This document shows, piece after piece, positions 1 through 10,478 of a stretch of DNA of 64,000 bases (position 1 is its first letter; every line of letters begins with the position of its first letter). The stretch is from assembly GCA_037355855.1 (NCBI GenBank), contig CM074760.1, forward strand, positions 1,852,501-1,916,500. The letters are read 5' to 3'. Made by a program: the position numbers and the translations under genes. The notes beneath the pieces were generated by a model. The model saw only the letters and a program-made list of their open reading frames with translations, ran no database searches and was not told where the DNA came from. Source of the stretch: Pseudo-nitzschia pungens (lineage: Eukaryota > Bacillariophyta > Bacillariophyceae > Bacillariales > Bacillariaceae).

Positions 1-3000
1 TCATCTTGGTCATATTCGGATTCGATGCATTCTGTTTGCCTTCTCTTTCCAATTAGTTTTTCGTCTACTAAATTCGTCAAAGATACATCATCTGATTCGG
101 AACAATCTGATTGCGTTGATTTTTCGGGTGTTTGTATTATCGGGTCATCGATTGAAACATCACCCTTAACTTTGCATGCGTCCGGTTCTACTTCCGGTGT
201 TTGGTTCGATTCTTCCCCGTCATGGACCAACTGGACCGGCTCATTTGATTCTCCTTCAGAGTGACAATCATCCGGTGTTTGATTAGATTCTTCCCCGTCG
301 CATACTGATTGGACCGGTGGATTTGATTCTACTATGGATGAGTCCGCCTTTACTTCCGAACAATCTGATTGCGTTGATTTTTCGGATGTTTGTATTATCG
401 GGTCATCGATTAAAACGTCACCCTTATCTTTGGATGCGTCCGGTTCTACTTCCGGTGTTTGGTTCGATTCTTCCCCGTCGCGGGGTATGGATGAGTCCGC
501 CTTTACTTCCGAACAATCTGATTGCGTTGATTTTTCGGATGTTTGTATTATCGGGTCATCGTCCGGTTCTACTTCCGGTGTTTGGTTCCATTCTTCCCCG
601 TCGCGGACCAACTGGACCGGCTCATTTGATTCTCCTTCAGAGTGACAATCATCCGGTGTTTGGTTCGATTCTTCCCCGTCGCATACCGATTGGACCGGTG
701 GATTTGATTCTACTATGGATGAGTCCGCCTTTACTTCCGAACAATCTGATTGCGTGGATTTTTCGGGTGTTTGTATTATCGGGTCTTCGATTAAAACATC
801 ACCCTTAGCTTTGGATGCGTCCGGTTCTACTTCTGGTGTTTGATTCGATTGGACCGGCGGATTTGATTCTCCTTCAGAGTGACAAGCTTCCGGATTTGTT
901 TCTACTATGGACGAGTCCGCCTTTACTTCCGGTGTTTGATTCCATTCTTCCCCGTCGCATACCGATTGGACCGGTGGATTTAATGCTCCTTCCGGGTGAT
1001 AATTGTTAGCCTTGTTTTTCTTTTTAGCTGTTTTGTGTCCAATGTCATGACAGACCTTGTATTGAAACAATTCACGTTTTAACAGTGTGGCAAATTCCAT
1101 AAAATCGTCACGGAAACTTCTTATTGATTTTTCATCCAAAGTATTCCAAGTATCCTCGCTCCCGAGGATACTAAATGAAATGTCGCGTGCCGTTGTCCGT
1201 TTAGAATCCACTGATGGTTGTCCGTGAAAATCTATCGCCTCTATCAATTCGCTGCAATTATCTACAATAAAGTGGGCGTTGTGGCACAAATATATTCCGC
1301 AGCTGCAACCGTCATGCTGACTGTCCAAACACTCAAATGCCTCTTTTAACGCGGGGTGGATCTTTCGACCTTGATCGTCATCCTCACGGTATTTTATGCC
1401 CGGATAATGTTCGGAGAAATAAGACCGCAACATTTTCAGTTCGTAGTCATTGGGGGTATCATACGTTTCCTTTTGGGAGTCCAGAACTATCAAAGACAGT
1501 GTCTTATCTTTCTCCACGTAAGCTAGGAATAGTCTCCAATGGGAATTGTCGCATTGTGGTATTACAAATATTCGTTTTTTGCTGATGTCTTCGAACGCAA
1601 AATCGATCTTTAGTGCCTTCTTTCCGTCAAAATTTTGTTCATGTTTCATTTTAGAGTGTATTTCCAACTGTGTGAAAAATTGCGGTAAGAATACGTGGAC
1701 TTCTTTCGGCGCCCCAATGGAAATCAGAAGACACCAAAAACCGACCACCACGTCATTCAACCAGTTGTCTCCCTCAAGCGTTTTATAGTCGTCATCGGTG
1801 AATTCAAGTGTTGCCCAGTATCGGTTCTCGTTAAATCTGGTCCGATTATACATAACCGAAAAATCGATCTCTTCCTCTTGGCACCAATCCATCTGTTCCT
1901 CTTGGTACAAGCTTTTGAGAAGATACCATTTCTCCGCAAGGTTTTCTCTAATAAGCTTTTGACAAACAGGTAGTCCCATAATTGATGCAGAGAACAATCG
2001 AGTGCTACTTTCCTTAGCTACCTCAGCCTTTGTTTTGTCATCAATCAATTTACATCTTCCGTGATTCACGCCGAAACATATAGCAGCCTCTTCAGAAATA
2101 GTCAAAGCTTCGACAGATCCAATTTCGAGAAGCGCTTTATTGAAAGCAATTATATCTTCTTTACTTCCTTCAAAGTACAAACGACAAAGAGTTTTGTCTT
2201 CTTGCGAAGTCTGTAAATGCGACGAATCGGAGAAATTACCTGATTCGAACCGATCCATATCGAAAATCAGAGATGTGCGTGTAGGTTCGATCGTAGAATA
2301 CGCAATGAACACTTGTCTGCAACTCGACTTTTGGTTTTTCAGACTGATAGTAATGAAGACTCGGTTGTTGTCTGGATCAACCACTTGTAACTTTGGTAGA
2401 TCGCCGTGACTAACCAAAATCTTGGTTTGATTACCGTAGAAATATCCAGCCGGATTTTCTCTGAGATCGAGATCACAAAAGAAATCGGTATGATTAATTG
2501 TGACTATCGCATTTCCCTCGGGATTTCTTTGTATGATTTTCATCGGTAAAGGTGTTGCATAAAATGAAGGTGTCAGCAACTGAATAACCGGTTTTTGTAT
2601 CAATTCCTGTTTCGTGATCTCTTCTCTAGAACTGTGATCTCCGATTTGTTTAAAGAAATCGTTCGAGGCATCGATATAAGCCTGTTTAAAATTGATATTT
2701 TTAGCCCGTTGTATATATGGCCGTAAATCGATCGGAGTCTTCCCAACATACCCCAACTTTTTCTTCGGCGATTTCCAATCGACACTGCATTCACTCAGAA
2801 AAATTCGTTTTTCTGGGTTTAGCGGGTGAGCAATTTCCACTGTATTTTGATCACAGGGATACAAACGTTCGATAGAGCCATCTCTCTGTATTTGTATAGT
2901 TAGACAACCAGTCACGTTATTTTTGTGTGTTATCTTGGCCTGGACTGGTGTCTCTTGGTCCCCATCCTTATGGTAGTACATGAATCGGTTTGAACTTTTT

Positions 3001-6000
3001 GTAAACACTACAATGTTTGTGTTCGATGATTCTTCTTTGACATTACCCGTTGCCTTTTTCGGGTTGGCGAACAAACTACGCCTAATGGGATTCTTGAAGC
3101 AGGGCTCGCAATAAACCGAGAATCCGTCTCCATCCTTAGAATCGTTTCGAATTGGTAATGGTTCAAACAACACGTTGCAATGTAGGCAATTCCTATTCGG
3201 TGTTTCCCCGACAGTTTCAACACAATATCCACACAATCCACGGTCATTAGAACAAGAAAAATCACCCATTCCCCCGTGATAGAACCGGCGACAAAACTTG
3301 CACTTAGTCTTTGTATCATCAGGCCAAATTGTCATGTTTCCAAAGAAACAGAATGATTTTGCACAACACACTGTACTGTCATCTCCCAGACCACTTCTGT
3401 GGGCTAGGCTGTCCAGGTTGGAAGTCGGACAATTATCAGTCAGGTATACTGATTTACGTTTTAAGCTTGTATCCATAATGCCACTGATGATGTCCTTCAC
3501 AGAAATATTTGTATTGCTTGATACTTTTTTTCTCGCCCGCTGGCTGTGCAAAATCGCTCTAGCTCTGATCAGATGATATTGTGGATGATTTACCAAATTT
3601 CGGGCCATTTCCAGATAACTGCTTTTGGACTGATTGCTTTTGTATCTCAAGTCATGGACAAATAAAACAGCAAGTAGTTCCTTCGTAGTAAATTCAGACA
3701 TCAAACCGGACTGGGACCGTAGTCTGACAAGGAGACTTCTTTCGTCGGTTTTTTTAACCAATTTTTTGTTTTCAGTATCCTTTTTTGTTATTGGTAGTTT
3801 TCTTTTTCGGCGTTGAGCAAGTTTGTTTATAGCCGGATTTTTTCTTTTTAAACTTGAACGTAAAAAATCACCCTGATTTCCCAGTATAGACACTTCCTCG
3901 AAAATATCTGTTTTTAATGTCCATGGGCTGATGTACCTTCGAAGCAGGATCGAAAGAGGGAGACTCATGCAATAAATATTCCGTGATATCTTTGTTTTTC
4001 CCTTGTCTGCGGCTGGAATCGATCTTTCAAAAATTTTGTCCATTACACATATTCCAGAATCGATGTCGTCAAATTTATCTGAAAGTGACAAAATGCCATC
4101 TTCAGATAACTGCCACTCAATTTTATTTTGTTTTTTCTTTAAAAATTTAAGAAGGAAGGAATCGCGGAAATCACTGACTGATTTCTTACAAGAGTCTGGG
4201 CAATTCAAGTGATGGTATGTATGTATAAGCCCGACTCGTGGTAATAATAAGATCACCGACCACCATCTGTGACAATTAGATTCTGGCGATTTACAGAAGA
4301 TTGGGAAGTAAATCTGGTTCGGACAGAATGTTTTACCGTCATGAATGAACGTGTAGGGTATCGAATAATCCACTTGGGGATTATTGCTGTCCGCCGACTG
4401 GTGAACAAAAAACTTGGGTCGGGATTGGTCCTTGGGAAACGCCTGTCGATTGAACAGAACGACAAAAGCGTTCATGAAACAGGGTAGAATTCTACCATTT
4501 TTGCACTCGATTATATCACGAAACCATTCCACTTTGAAATTGAAATCCAACTCGTCACCAACATCCACCCTTTGTAAAAGCTTTTTCTCTAACTCGGATG
4601 ATGTGAACTGTTCTGCACACGATGACAACTTAGATACTACCTCTCGAAGTAATACACTAACATCCATATTTGAAACTCCCGAGAGAAATGTATTCGCGGA
4701 GGATAATCCACCGGTGACATTGGATTCAACCTGCTGGTGAGAATCTTCGTCGTCACCTACCACCATCTTGGCATGTCGTTCTGGGGTAATTTCCCCCTCG
4801 TTTGCAGCTATATTCAGCGCTGTAGTCAAAGCTGGACTACCCTGGATATCAGTTTCGGGGTCCAAAGCCGAAACTTGTGTTAACGGTACGTCGTTTGCCT
4901 GGCTACATTCGGAGTTGGAACTGACACTGTCGTTGTTTCCTGGATCATTCACACACTCCTGATTTGTCTCAGTCTTCGCTAAATATGCCAGCCTTTCACA
5001 GACGCGTTTCTTCCGACCCCTATCGACACTTGGAATTTCACCGAGATAAGAACCCAAGGAGCGTGCCTCGTTAGGTGTGTCCGTCAACGGGCATCCAACC
5101 CCATAATTCTCGCTTGATCTTCCAAGGGTATAGACATAGGACGACAAATCCTGACCGATCAGTTTTTGCGCGAATCGGTCTACTATTTCTCCCAAAGAAA
5201 AAGAGAGGATTTTGTGTTCCTGCAAGTTGAAGTTCCGCCCTTCATCTCCGAAATCAATTGTTCCATTGAGAGTATCAATTTCGTCTTCGTCCAATCCGTG
5301 CCCGAAGAATTTCTTCCGACACGGAGAATATACATTTTTATCATCGCCATCACACAACTCTATCGGTGGCATATCTACGGGAAGGTTTTCTTCGTCTGGG
5401 GTGTACGGTTGCTGCTTCGCCAAATCGCTGATTCGGTAGATGATATAATCGCCGGGCACGATTTCAGATAATGGACAAAAATTCTCCGGTTCTGCACTAT
5501 CATCACGTCCTGATGTGGTTCTCTTTTTACCATCAGTAACGAGGCTCATCTGATCTATTCCTTCCATCCCGAGATCACCATTCTCTTCCCGTTGATACTT
5601 CCTGTGAGTTGTGTCAATTTTTTTTTGCCTGGAAATAGTGAAAGGTTTGTTGATCTTTGCCAGTGGGGACAAAACACCGCCCTCTCTCTTACTAATTCGA
5701 CGGTACCCCGGTCTAAATGGAAAGGCAGTTAATTCTCCGTTCGATGTGATACGCTTGCCCTTGGATTCCTTAGACTTGGAATACCTCGGAGGAGGACTAA
5801 GTTGGAGTGGCGCATGTAAATTCCTTGTGTCAACTGTCGTTGGTTCATATATTTCCAAGCAATTCTTTGCAGAAGAAAAGGGATCACCAAAACAATATTC
5901 GTTGTTTGACCTCCGGATAAGGGTACGCGAGCAAGATGAAAGACTGGAAGAATGATAAACCAGGGACTCGATTATTCCCATTACAGGAATGGTAATAGGA

Positions 6001-8081
6001 AGGGGCCAACAGGGATGCCCCCTTGCCACAGACAGTCCAATCCGAAAACACGGACAAATAGACTGTCTCATTTGTGTGAATTCCACGTGTAACTGACAAG
6101 TAGTTGAAAGACATAAAGTCTCACGTGCACTCAATATGTCGTCTTCACATTGGGACAAGAAGGCGTTTCTCAGGTGATAACTTGTACGATGATTCCATTT
6201 CATCACATAAAGATGGGTGCATTCATCGCTATCGCGGCGAATTGTGATTCTGATACCATCCTTTCCATTGTGATTCGTAACGTAGCTTGGGGATCCATGT
6301 AGAGTGAAATCGTTGTTACTCGCTTCCCGGCTGTTAAACAGATTGATTTGTTGACCAATAGACGACAAGATGGAAGAACCTTGGTCATTGTTTAATTTCT
6401 TCAAAAACTTGGAAACAGCCTCATTGTACATATTAACAAAGGCGACGTTCGTGGAGTGTGGGAGTTTATTACGTACGTCGTTGGCAAGTAATTTTCCCGC
6501 GATAGTCTCTGCCAAATTGGTTCTCTTGAATCCCATTCTCAGCGTACGCTCTTCACGCCGCATTGGTGCTCTCTTGACATATCGAAAATTTGATGCATAG
6601 GCCGCTGCCTGACAAACACCAGTGTCTACCAACACTTGAGTAACATTATCGCCTCGATCAAACAGATCGTGCATATATTGCAAAAAATAGAATTGTTCCG
6701 CAAAAGTCTTCATGTTCAAAAAGAAAAGGTCCTCTTTGTAATTCTCCGAGTTACCGATAACCGTCCACAATTTTGGGTCATACCGGATTATGTACAAGAT
6801 CAAACCGGCACATTCCTTCCTACTTTGACCCTGGTTAAGATCTAGTATGTCGGAAAAAAGCGAGATCAAGTGACCGAAAAATGAGTCACTAGAAGTAGAG
6901 TCGGAAGCACCGATTATATGACGGGTAAGTGTCTGATGACTCTGTAACACCCAAGCGTTATGTTTGTTTGTATTTTCGCTTTTTCCGTGGCGATAGTTCG
7001 TGAAAAGTTTCTTGTGTTTAACGCGTATGGATCGAATTAGATGTTGCAAGCATAGAGTTACCCGGAACGATACTTGGAACTGTTTGAAGAATGCATCGAA
7101 CGTCGATATAAGTGGTCCCTGGTCGGTGACGAAAGCGTGTTGGTCGAGCTCGAGTCCATGCTTTATACAACACTGAACAACCCAAGCTAGCTGTGATTTA
7201 TTTTCCCGGGGGATTATTGCCCATGCAAGAGGTAAGGTATCACCGAATATGGTTTTTGTCACCAACACAAAACAAACCCCATCATAGTTTTTCTCCTTGT
7301 AGTGGAAGCAATCGCCAACGAAAACTGGTGTCGTCGTGGTTCCAAAATATCGTCGGTTTGCCATCGGTGTAGAAATGAAGGAACGATAAAAACGACAATT
7401 GTCGTCGGTCTGTAACATAACTGTTAGGTCTTTATTGGAGTCAGTTAATGCTTGCATCCAATTGACCATAGTTGAAAATTGTTGACGGGGTAAATGGTTC
7501 TGTACATGTTTGTAAACGGACAATTTTGCCCGCCTCATCAGAACTCCGGGTCTTGGAGATGCAGTCATAAACTCCGACTCTGCGAGCCATTTGAACATCA
7601 TGGGGTTTTTCAAATACTTGCTGTCGGGATATAAAGACATATTGTCTTGAATGTATTTCTGGAAAGGTGGGAAATGAACAAGAATATTCTGGCGATCGAA
7701 AACGGGTAGGGGTTTGCGAGCTTGTTCATTCACCTTGTCCAGGTCGTCCATATTTTCAAAAGGTAGAAGGTACCATTTTGTTGTACCGGCATTTTCGCCG
7801 CTCATTAAGGGATCGACTTCTTGATGTGCGTGTTTACAGGAGACTACGATGTAAATACCAGTACATTTGCACATGAAACGTCTTGTATACCTGTCTTTGC
7901 GATAAGTTGTTTTTCCGGAGGTGACGATATGGAGCCCCCACCGGTTGAAACAGTAAGAGGCTAAATCCTCTGCTAAATGAGAGGTTGTAGAAGAGAAAGG
8001 AGGAGGTGCCCGACGGTAAGACTCGAGTGACATTGGATGCCACCTTCTAATAGACACCGTGCCATCGTTGATAGTCGTCAT
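1..8081 (-). CDS. Giant Mutator-like transposase with Ulp1/C48 protease domain (3' end beyond window)
   Basis: One frame is open on the minus strand from an ATG at 8081 to the left edge (at least 2,693 codons, no stop seen). An in-frame stop at 8115-8117 lies just upstream, so 8081 is the first ATG. Residues about 240-350 look like a MULE DDE core: first Asp D257 in VGDCFHYK, second D320 in VTDQGP, then the C344-x-x-H347 pair. Residues about 1590-1650 hold a Cys/His-rich zinc-binding-like cluster. Residues about 2110-2275 match an Ulp1/SENP (C48) cysteine protease: WLND entry motif, H2181 (SHW), D2201 (LDSQ), Q2255 and the C2261-G pair. The last ~330 residues are acidic in-frame repeats. MULE transposases carrying Ulp1 domains are known in plants (Kaonashi type); KDZ/Zisupton elements also carry Ulp1, so the class is likely but not certain. 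No introns are needed. Terminal inverted repeats cannot be tested because the left end is missing. Confidence 0.85.
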   Translation of the reverse strand, partial: MTTINDGTVSIRRWHPMSLESYRRAPPPFSSTTSHLAEDLASYCFNRWGLHIVTSGKTTYRKDRYTRRFMCKCTGIYIVVSCKHAHQEVDPLMSGENAGTTKWYLLPFENMDDLDKVNEQARKPLPVFDRQNILVHFPPFQKYIQDNMSLYPDSKYLKNPMMFKWLAESEFMTASPRPGVLMRRAKLSVYKHVQNHLPRQQFSTMVNWMQALTDSNKDLTVMLQTDDNCRFYRSFISTPMANRRYFGTTTTPVFVGDCFHYKEKNYDGVCFVLVTKTIFGDTLPLAWAIIPRENKSQLAWVVQCCIKHGLELDQHAFVTDQGPLISTFDAFFKQFQVSFRVTLCLQHLIRSIRVKHKKLFTNYRHGKSENTNKHNAWVLQSHQTLTRHIIGASDSTSSDSFFGHLISLFSDILDLNQGQSRKECAGLILYIIRYDPKLWTVIGNSENYKEDLFFLNMKTFAEQFYFLQYMHDLFDRGDNVTQVLVDTGVCQAAAYASNFRYVKRAPMRREERTLRMGFKRTNLAETIAGKLLANDVRNKLPHSTNVAFVNMYNEAVSKFLKKLNNDQGSSILSSIGQQINLFNSREASNNDFTLHGSPSYVTNHNGKDGIRITIRRDSDECTHLYVMKWNHRTSYHLRNAFLSQCEDDILSARETLCLSTTCQLHVEFTQMRQSICPCFRIGLSVARGHPCWPLPITIPVMGIIESLVYHSSSLSSCSRTLIRRSNNEYCFGDPFSSAKNCLEIYEPTTVDTRNLHAPLQLSPPPRYSKSKESKGKRITSNGELTAFPFRPGYRRISKREGGVLSPLAKINKPFTISRQKKIDTTHRKYQREENGDLGMEGIDQMSLVTDGKKRTTSGRDDSAEPENFCPLSEIVPGDYIIYRISDLAKQQPYTPDEENLPVDMPPIELCDGDDKNVYSPCRKKFFGHGLDEDEIDTLNGTIDFGDEGRNFNLQEHKILSFSLGEIVDRFAQKLIGQDLSSYVYTLGRSSENYGVGCPLTDTPNEARSLGSYLGEIPSVDRGRKKRVCERLAYLAKTETNQECVNDPGNNDSVSSNSECSQANDVPLTQVSALDPETDIQGSPALTTALNIAANEGEITPERHAKMVVGDDEDSHQQVESNVTGGLSSANTFLSGVSNMDVSVLLREVVSKLSSCAEQFTSSELEKKLLQRVDVGDELDFNFKVEWFRDIIECKNGRILPCFMNAFVVLFNRQAFPKDQSRPKFFVHQSADSNNPQVDYSIPYTFIHDGKTFCPNQIYFPIFCKSPESNCHRWWSVILLLPRVGLIHTYHHLNCPDSCKKSVSDFRDSFLLKFLKKKQNKIEWQLSEDGILSLSDKFDDIDSGICVMDKIFERSIPAADKGKTKISRNIYCMSLPLSILLRRYISPWTLKTDIFEEVSILGNQGDFLRSSLKRKNPAINKLAQRRKRKLPITKKDTENKKLVKKTDERSLLVRLRSQSGLMSEFTTKELLAVLFVHDLRYKSNQSKSSYLEMARNLVNHPQYHLIRARAILHSQRARKKVSSNTNISVKDIISGIMDTSLKRKSVYLTDNCPTSNLDSLAHRSGLGDDSTVCCAKSFCFFGNMTIWPDDTKTKCKFCRRFYHGGMGDFSCSNDRGLCGYCVETVGETPNRNCLHCNVLFEPLPIRNDSKDGDGFSVYCEPCFKNPIRRSLFANPKKATGNVKEESSNTNIVVFTKSSNRFMYYHKDGDQETPVQAKITHKNNVTGCLTIQIQRDGSIERLYPCDQNTVEIAHPLNPEKRIFLSECSVDWKSPKKKLGYVGKTPIDLRPYIQRAKNINFKQAYIDASNDFFKQIGDHSSREEITKQELIQKPVIQLLTPSFYATPLPMKIIQRNPEGNAIVTINHTDFFCDLDLRENPAGYFYGNQTKILVSHGDLPKLQVVDPDNNRVFITISLKNQKSSCRQVFIAYSTIEPTRTSLIFDMDRFESGNFSDSSHLQTSQEDKTLCRLYFEGSKEDIIAFNKALLEIGSVEALTISEEAAICFGVNHGRCKLIDDKTKAEVAKESSTRLFSASIMGLPVCQKLIRENLAEKWYLLKSLYQEEQMDWCQEEEIDFSVMYNRTRFNENRYWATLEFTDDDYKTLEGDNWLNDVVVGFWCLLISIGAPKEVHVFLPQFFTQLEIHSKMKHEQNFDGKKALKIDFAFEDISKKRIFVIPQCDNSHWRLFLAYVEKDKTLSLIVLDSQKETYDTPNDYELKMLRSYFSEHYPGIKYREDDDQGRKIHPALKEAFECLDSQHDGCSCGIYLCHNAHFIVDNCSELIEAIDFHGQPSVDSKRTTARDISFSILGSEDTWNTLDEKSIRSFRDDFMEFATLLKRELFQYKVCHDIGHKTAKKKNKANNYHPEGALNPPVQSVCDGEEWNQTPEVKADSSIVETNPEACHSEGESNPPVQSNQTPEVEPDASKAKGDVLIEDPIIQTPEKSTQSDCSEVKADSSIVESNPPVQSVCDGEESNQTPDDCHSEGESNEPVQLVRDGEEWNQTPEVEPDDDPIIQTSEKSTQSDCSEVKADSSIPRDGEESNQTPEVEPDASKDKGDVLIDDPIIQTSEKSTQSDCSEVKADSSIVESNPPVQSVCDGEESNQTPDDCHSEGESNEPVQLVHDGEESNQTPEVEPDACKVKGDVSIDDPIIQTPEKSTQSDCSESDDVSLTNLVDEKLIGKRRQTECIESEYDQD
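58..990 (-). repeat. In-frame tandem repeats in the transposase C-terminus
   Basis: A composite unit recurs with its GAACAATCTGATTGCG core (plus strand) at 100, 358, 511 and 739. Spacings are 258, 153 and 228 bp, all multiples of three. The minus-strand protein therefore keeps frame and repeats acidic blocks such as DDPIIQTPEKSTQSDCSE and DGEESNQTPEVEPD. Unequal lengths suggest unequal exchange or slippage with selection for frame. Confidence 0.85.
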
Positions 8082-10478
8082 TACGGAATAAATGTGTTGT
8101 TGGAAAAAAAAATTTTAAGAATAAAAAAGTTTAATTACGGGAAACCATTGAAATGTATAGAAATGCCGACATAAAGGGATAAAAAATACCGACGTAACGG
8201 AAGAAACTAAAAGTTAACGTGTGCAAAAATTTATTATGATTCGGCGATACCTGAAAGTTTTTAGTTAGGAATCACACACGACATGGGTAAATATATGCCC
8301 AACTACCGATGCAAAGTATAACATGAATATAAGAGAACGGTGTTGTCTGATATGAAGTCAAAAGGATCACGGTTGAGACAGAAAAGTGTCGATATGAAGG
8401 AACATAGTATCGTAAAAGTCCGATCGCTAGTTCAATATATTTAACCGTCAAATTTTGTACCGAACTGAAGTAAAATTCAAATCGTAATGTACTATATACT
8501 GTTATAACTCCACCGTAGTACAGCCCACACAATTTCGGGAAAGTATGTCTGATCATGTTAGTCGTACAAGTAGTCCTACCTCACCAACTACCTTGAAGTA
8601 TGACCACGAATTTTCTTTTTGAGACCTACCGTATTCTTAGGAGATGGGTTTTCGTTTGCTCCAATAAAGAAACAGCAAACAATGTGACAATAACCTTACT
8701 GTAGCACTAACAGACTAAAATTGCAAAAGTGTGAAATACGAAATCGCATGGTGAACACCTGCTGTTCAAATTATCAGTAAGAGTACTTTGGGACGCTGCT
8801 AATTTGTAATTAGCGATATTTGCCCGTCGGCAATAGAGAGTACTAAGTGCAAAACAAGAAACAGTGAGTCTACAGTGGGTACGGTTCAAGCGCTATTGTT
8901 GCATACACTCAGATTCTACAAGATACTCCCCTACAAGTACAAAAGGATCAGCCGATATGGATGGCGTAATAAGGTGCTTCATTTTTACTGAACAATAGAA
9001 AGAAGTGCTGGTGGAAGCTGAGCTGAGCACATCTTACCTCTGTATTTGTGATAGCAGCTTGCTGTCTTGTACGGTACCTTATTACAGTAGAGTACAGGAC
9101 TGTAGCGTAATATAGTAGTGTTGCTTGCTTGCTATGCACGATTGCTAAGTGCATGGCTGGGTATCCGGTTCTACCACATACTGTACATACTACTGACCAT
9201 ATCCCACGGTAATAGCATTAGTACTGTAGTGAGTAACCTACTTCATATGTCATCACCGCAACATCCTTCACCATGTAGCAGGACTACTATGCTAGCTACA
9301 GTAGGTATCCTGTAAATCTTACTGGTTCAAATCCTACACAAGGACCAAACATACTAGCTGATAGCCACACCATAACACTCTGTTACACTAGCTTTCTAAG
9401 CCTATTTCTAAGCCTGCTGCTTAGCGCACCACAGCCAAGGATATTGTAACCTGTTACTACTGGGAGCTAAGGTATGTACCTCTGGTACAGATCCCTACAC
9501 ATGGACCCAGCGTCACCATACTTAGCATCATATTAACCATCTTTACAAATTTGCTTTGAGACTGTCAAAGGTGGCATGATGTTATTGAAAACCTTTTTGT
9601 CCTAAATTTGAAATTGATGTACTAGTAGAGATATTCACCTTTGCCATGGTGCTATTGGGTGATGCTCCGGATAGGATAGTGGGTCCCTGCTGAGTAGGGA
9701 TCTGCACCAGAGCTACATGCCCTACTAGTAGCCCTTAGCAATAGGACCATGACAAGACAGGATGCTAGTAGTAGTAGTATGACGCTATGTGAGGTGCTGA
9801 AAAGTTTGCTTGGTCCCGGCGTAGTGATCTGTAACGGAGCTACACGCCCTAGCTAGTACTAACAGCACAGAACACAGCACACAAGCACCGGATTATGAAT
9901 ATTCGATACGAGTAAGGTTACTTCGTACGGTAACCTTAACTTAAAATAATATGACCCCTGCTAGTAGTAGCCTTAAACCTTACTTCGTATTCGATATTCA
10001 ATGTGCATTCCTAATTGAATTCCTCCGTTTCGCTACAAGTTTACTTCGTAATAGTAATTGTAATTTTGTTGTGAAAAAAAAAAAGAATGATCGCCCCCCT
10101 TTTAAGAAACACAGACCAATACCGAACTGAAGTACGGTACGTACAAATTAATGTACCTAATTGGTGCTTATGAGTACGGACAGTACTTGTACATATTCAA
10201 AATTGAAACGTGCTTCGTGATAAAAATTTTAACACTCTTATTGACCATATGATGTTCCTTTTAATGATGTGTCGGTAGTTGGTAACACCTGTGGTTTGTG
10301 GTTTCTGTCTTTATTGAGATTTTTGGGTTCGCATTCCCTAGCAGGATTCAGCATTTCGATTGACCGAAAGCTGTCGCGCGTTCTCGTTCTAAAAAGAATG
10401 AAAAAGAACGGTGCTGAAATTTATCTTCTTTTCGATCTTTACTTATTATTTATTGTTTGTCTCTGATTGCGATTTGCC
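8082..10478. other. Intergenic region; no gene seen
   Basis: AT-rich spacer between the transposase start and the glutaredoxin gene. It holds short TAG/CTA triplet tracts (9720-9790) and paired AAGGTTACTTCGTA-type motifs at 9911-9990. Short open frames here have no recognisable content. If the transposase belongs to a MULE, its right terminal inverted repeat should lie here, but the left end is outside the window so it cannot be identified. Confidence 0.6.

Noticed and set aside
58..990. CRISPR-like array
   Set aside because: Repeat units are long, unequal, in frame and without spacer structure; the DNA is eukaryotic and coding.
1..8081. Many short plus-strand frames
   Set aside because: They are antisense to one continuous minus-strand coding frame with recognisable catalytic domains.
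9310..9350. tRNA-like T-arm (GGTTCAAATCC)
   Set aside because: The bases flanking the loop do not pair as a T-stem and no acceptor or anticodon arm can be drawn.
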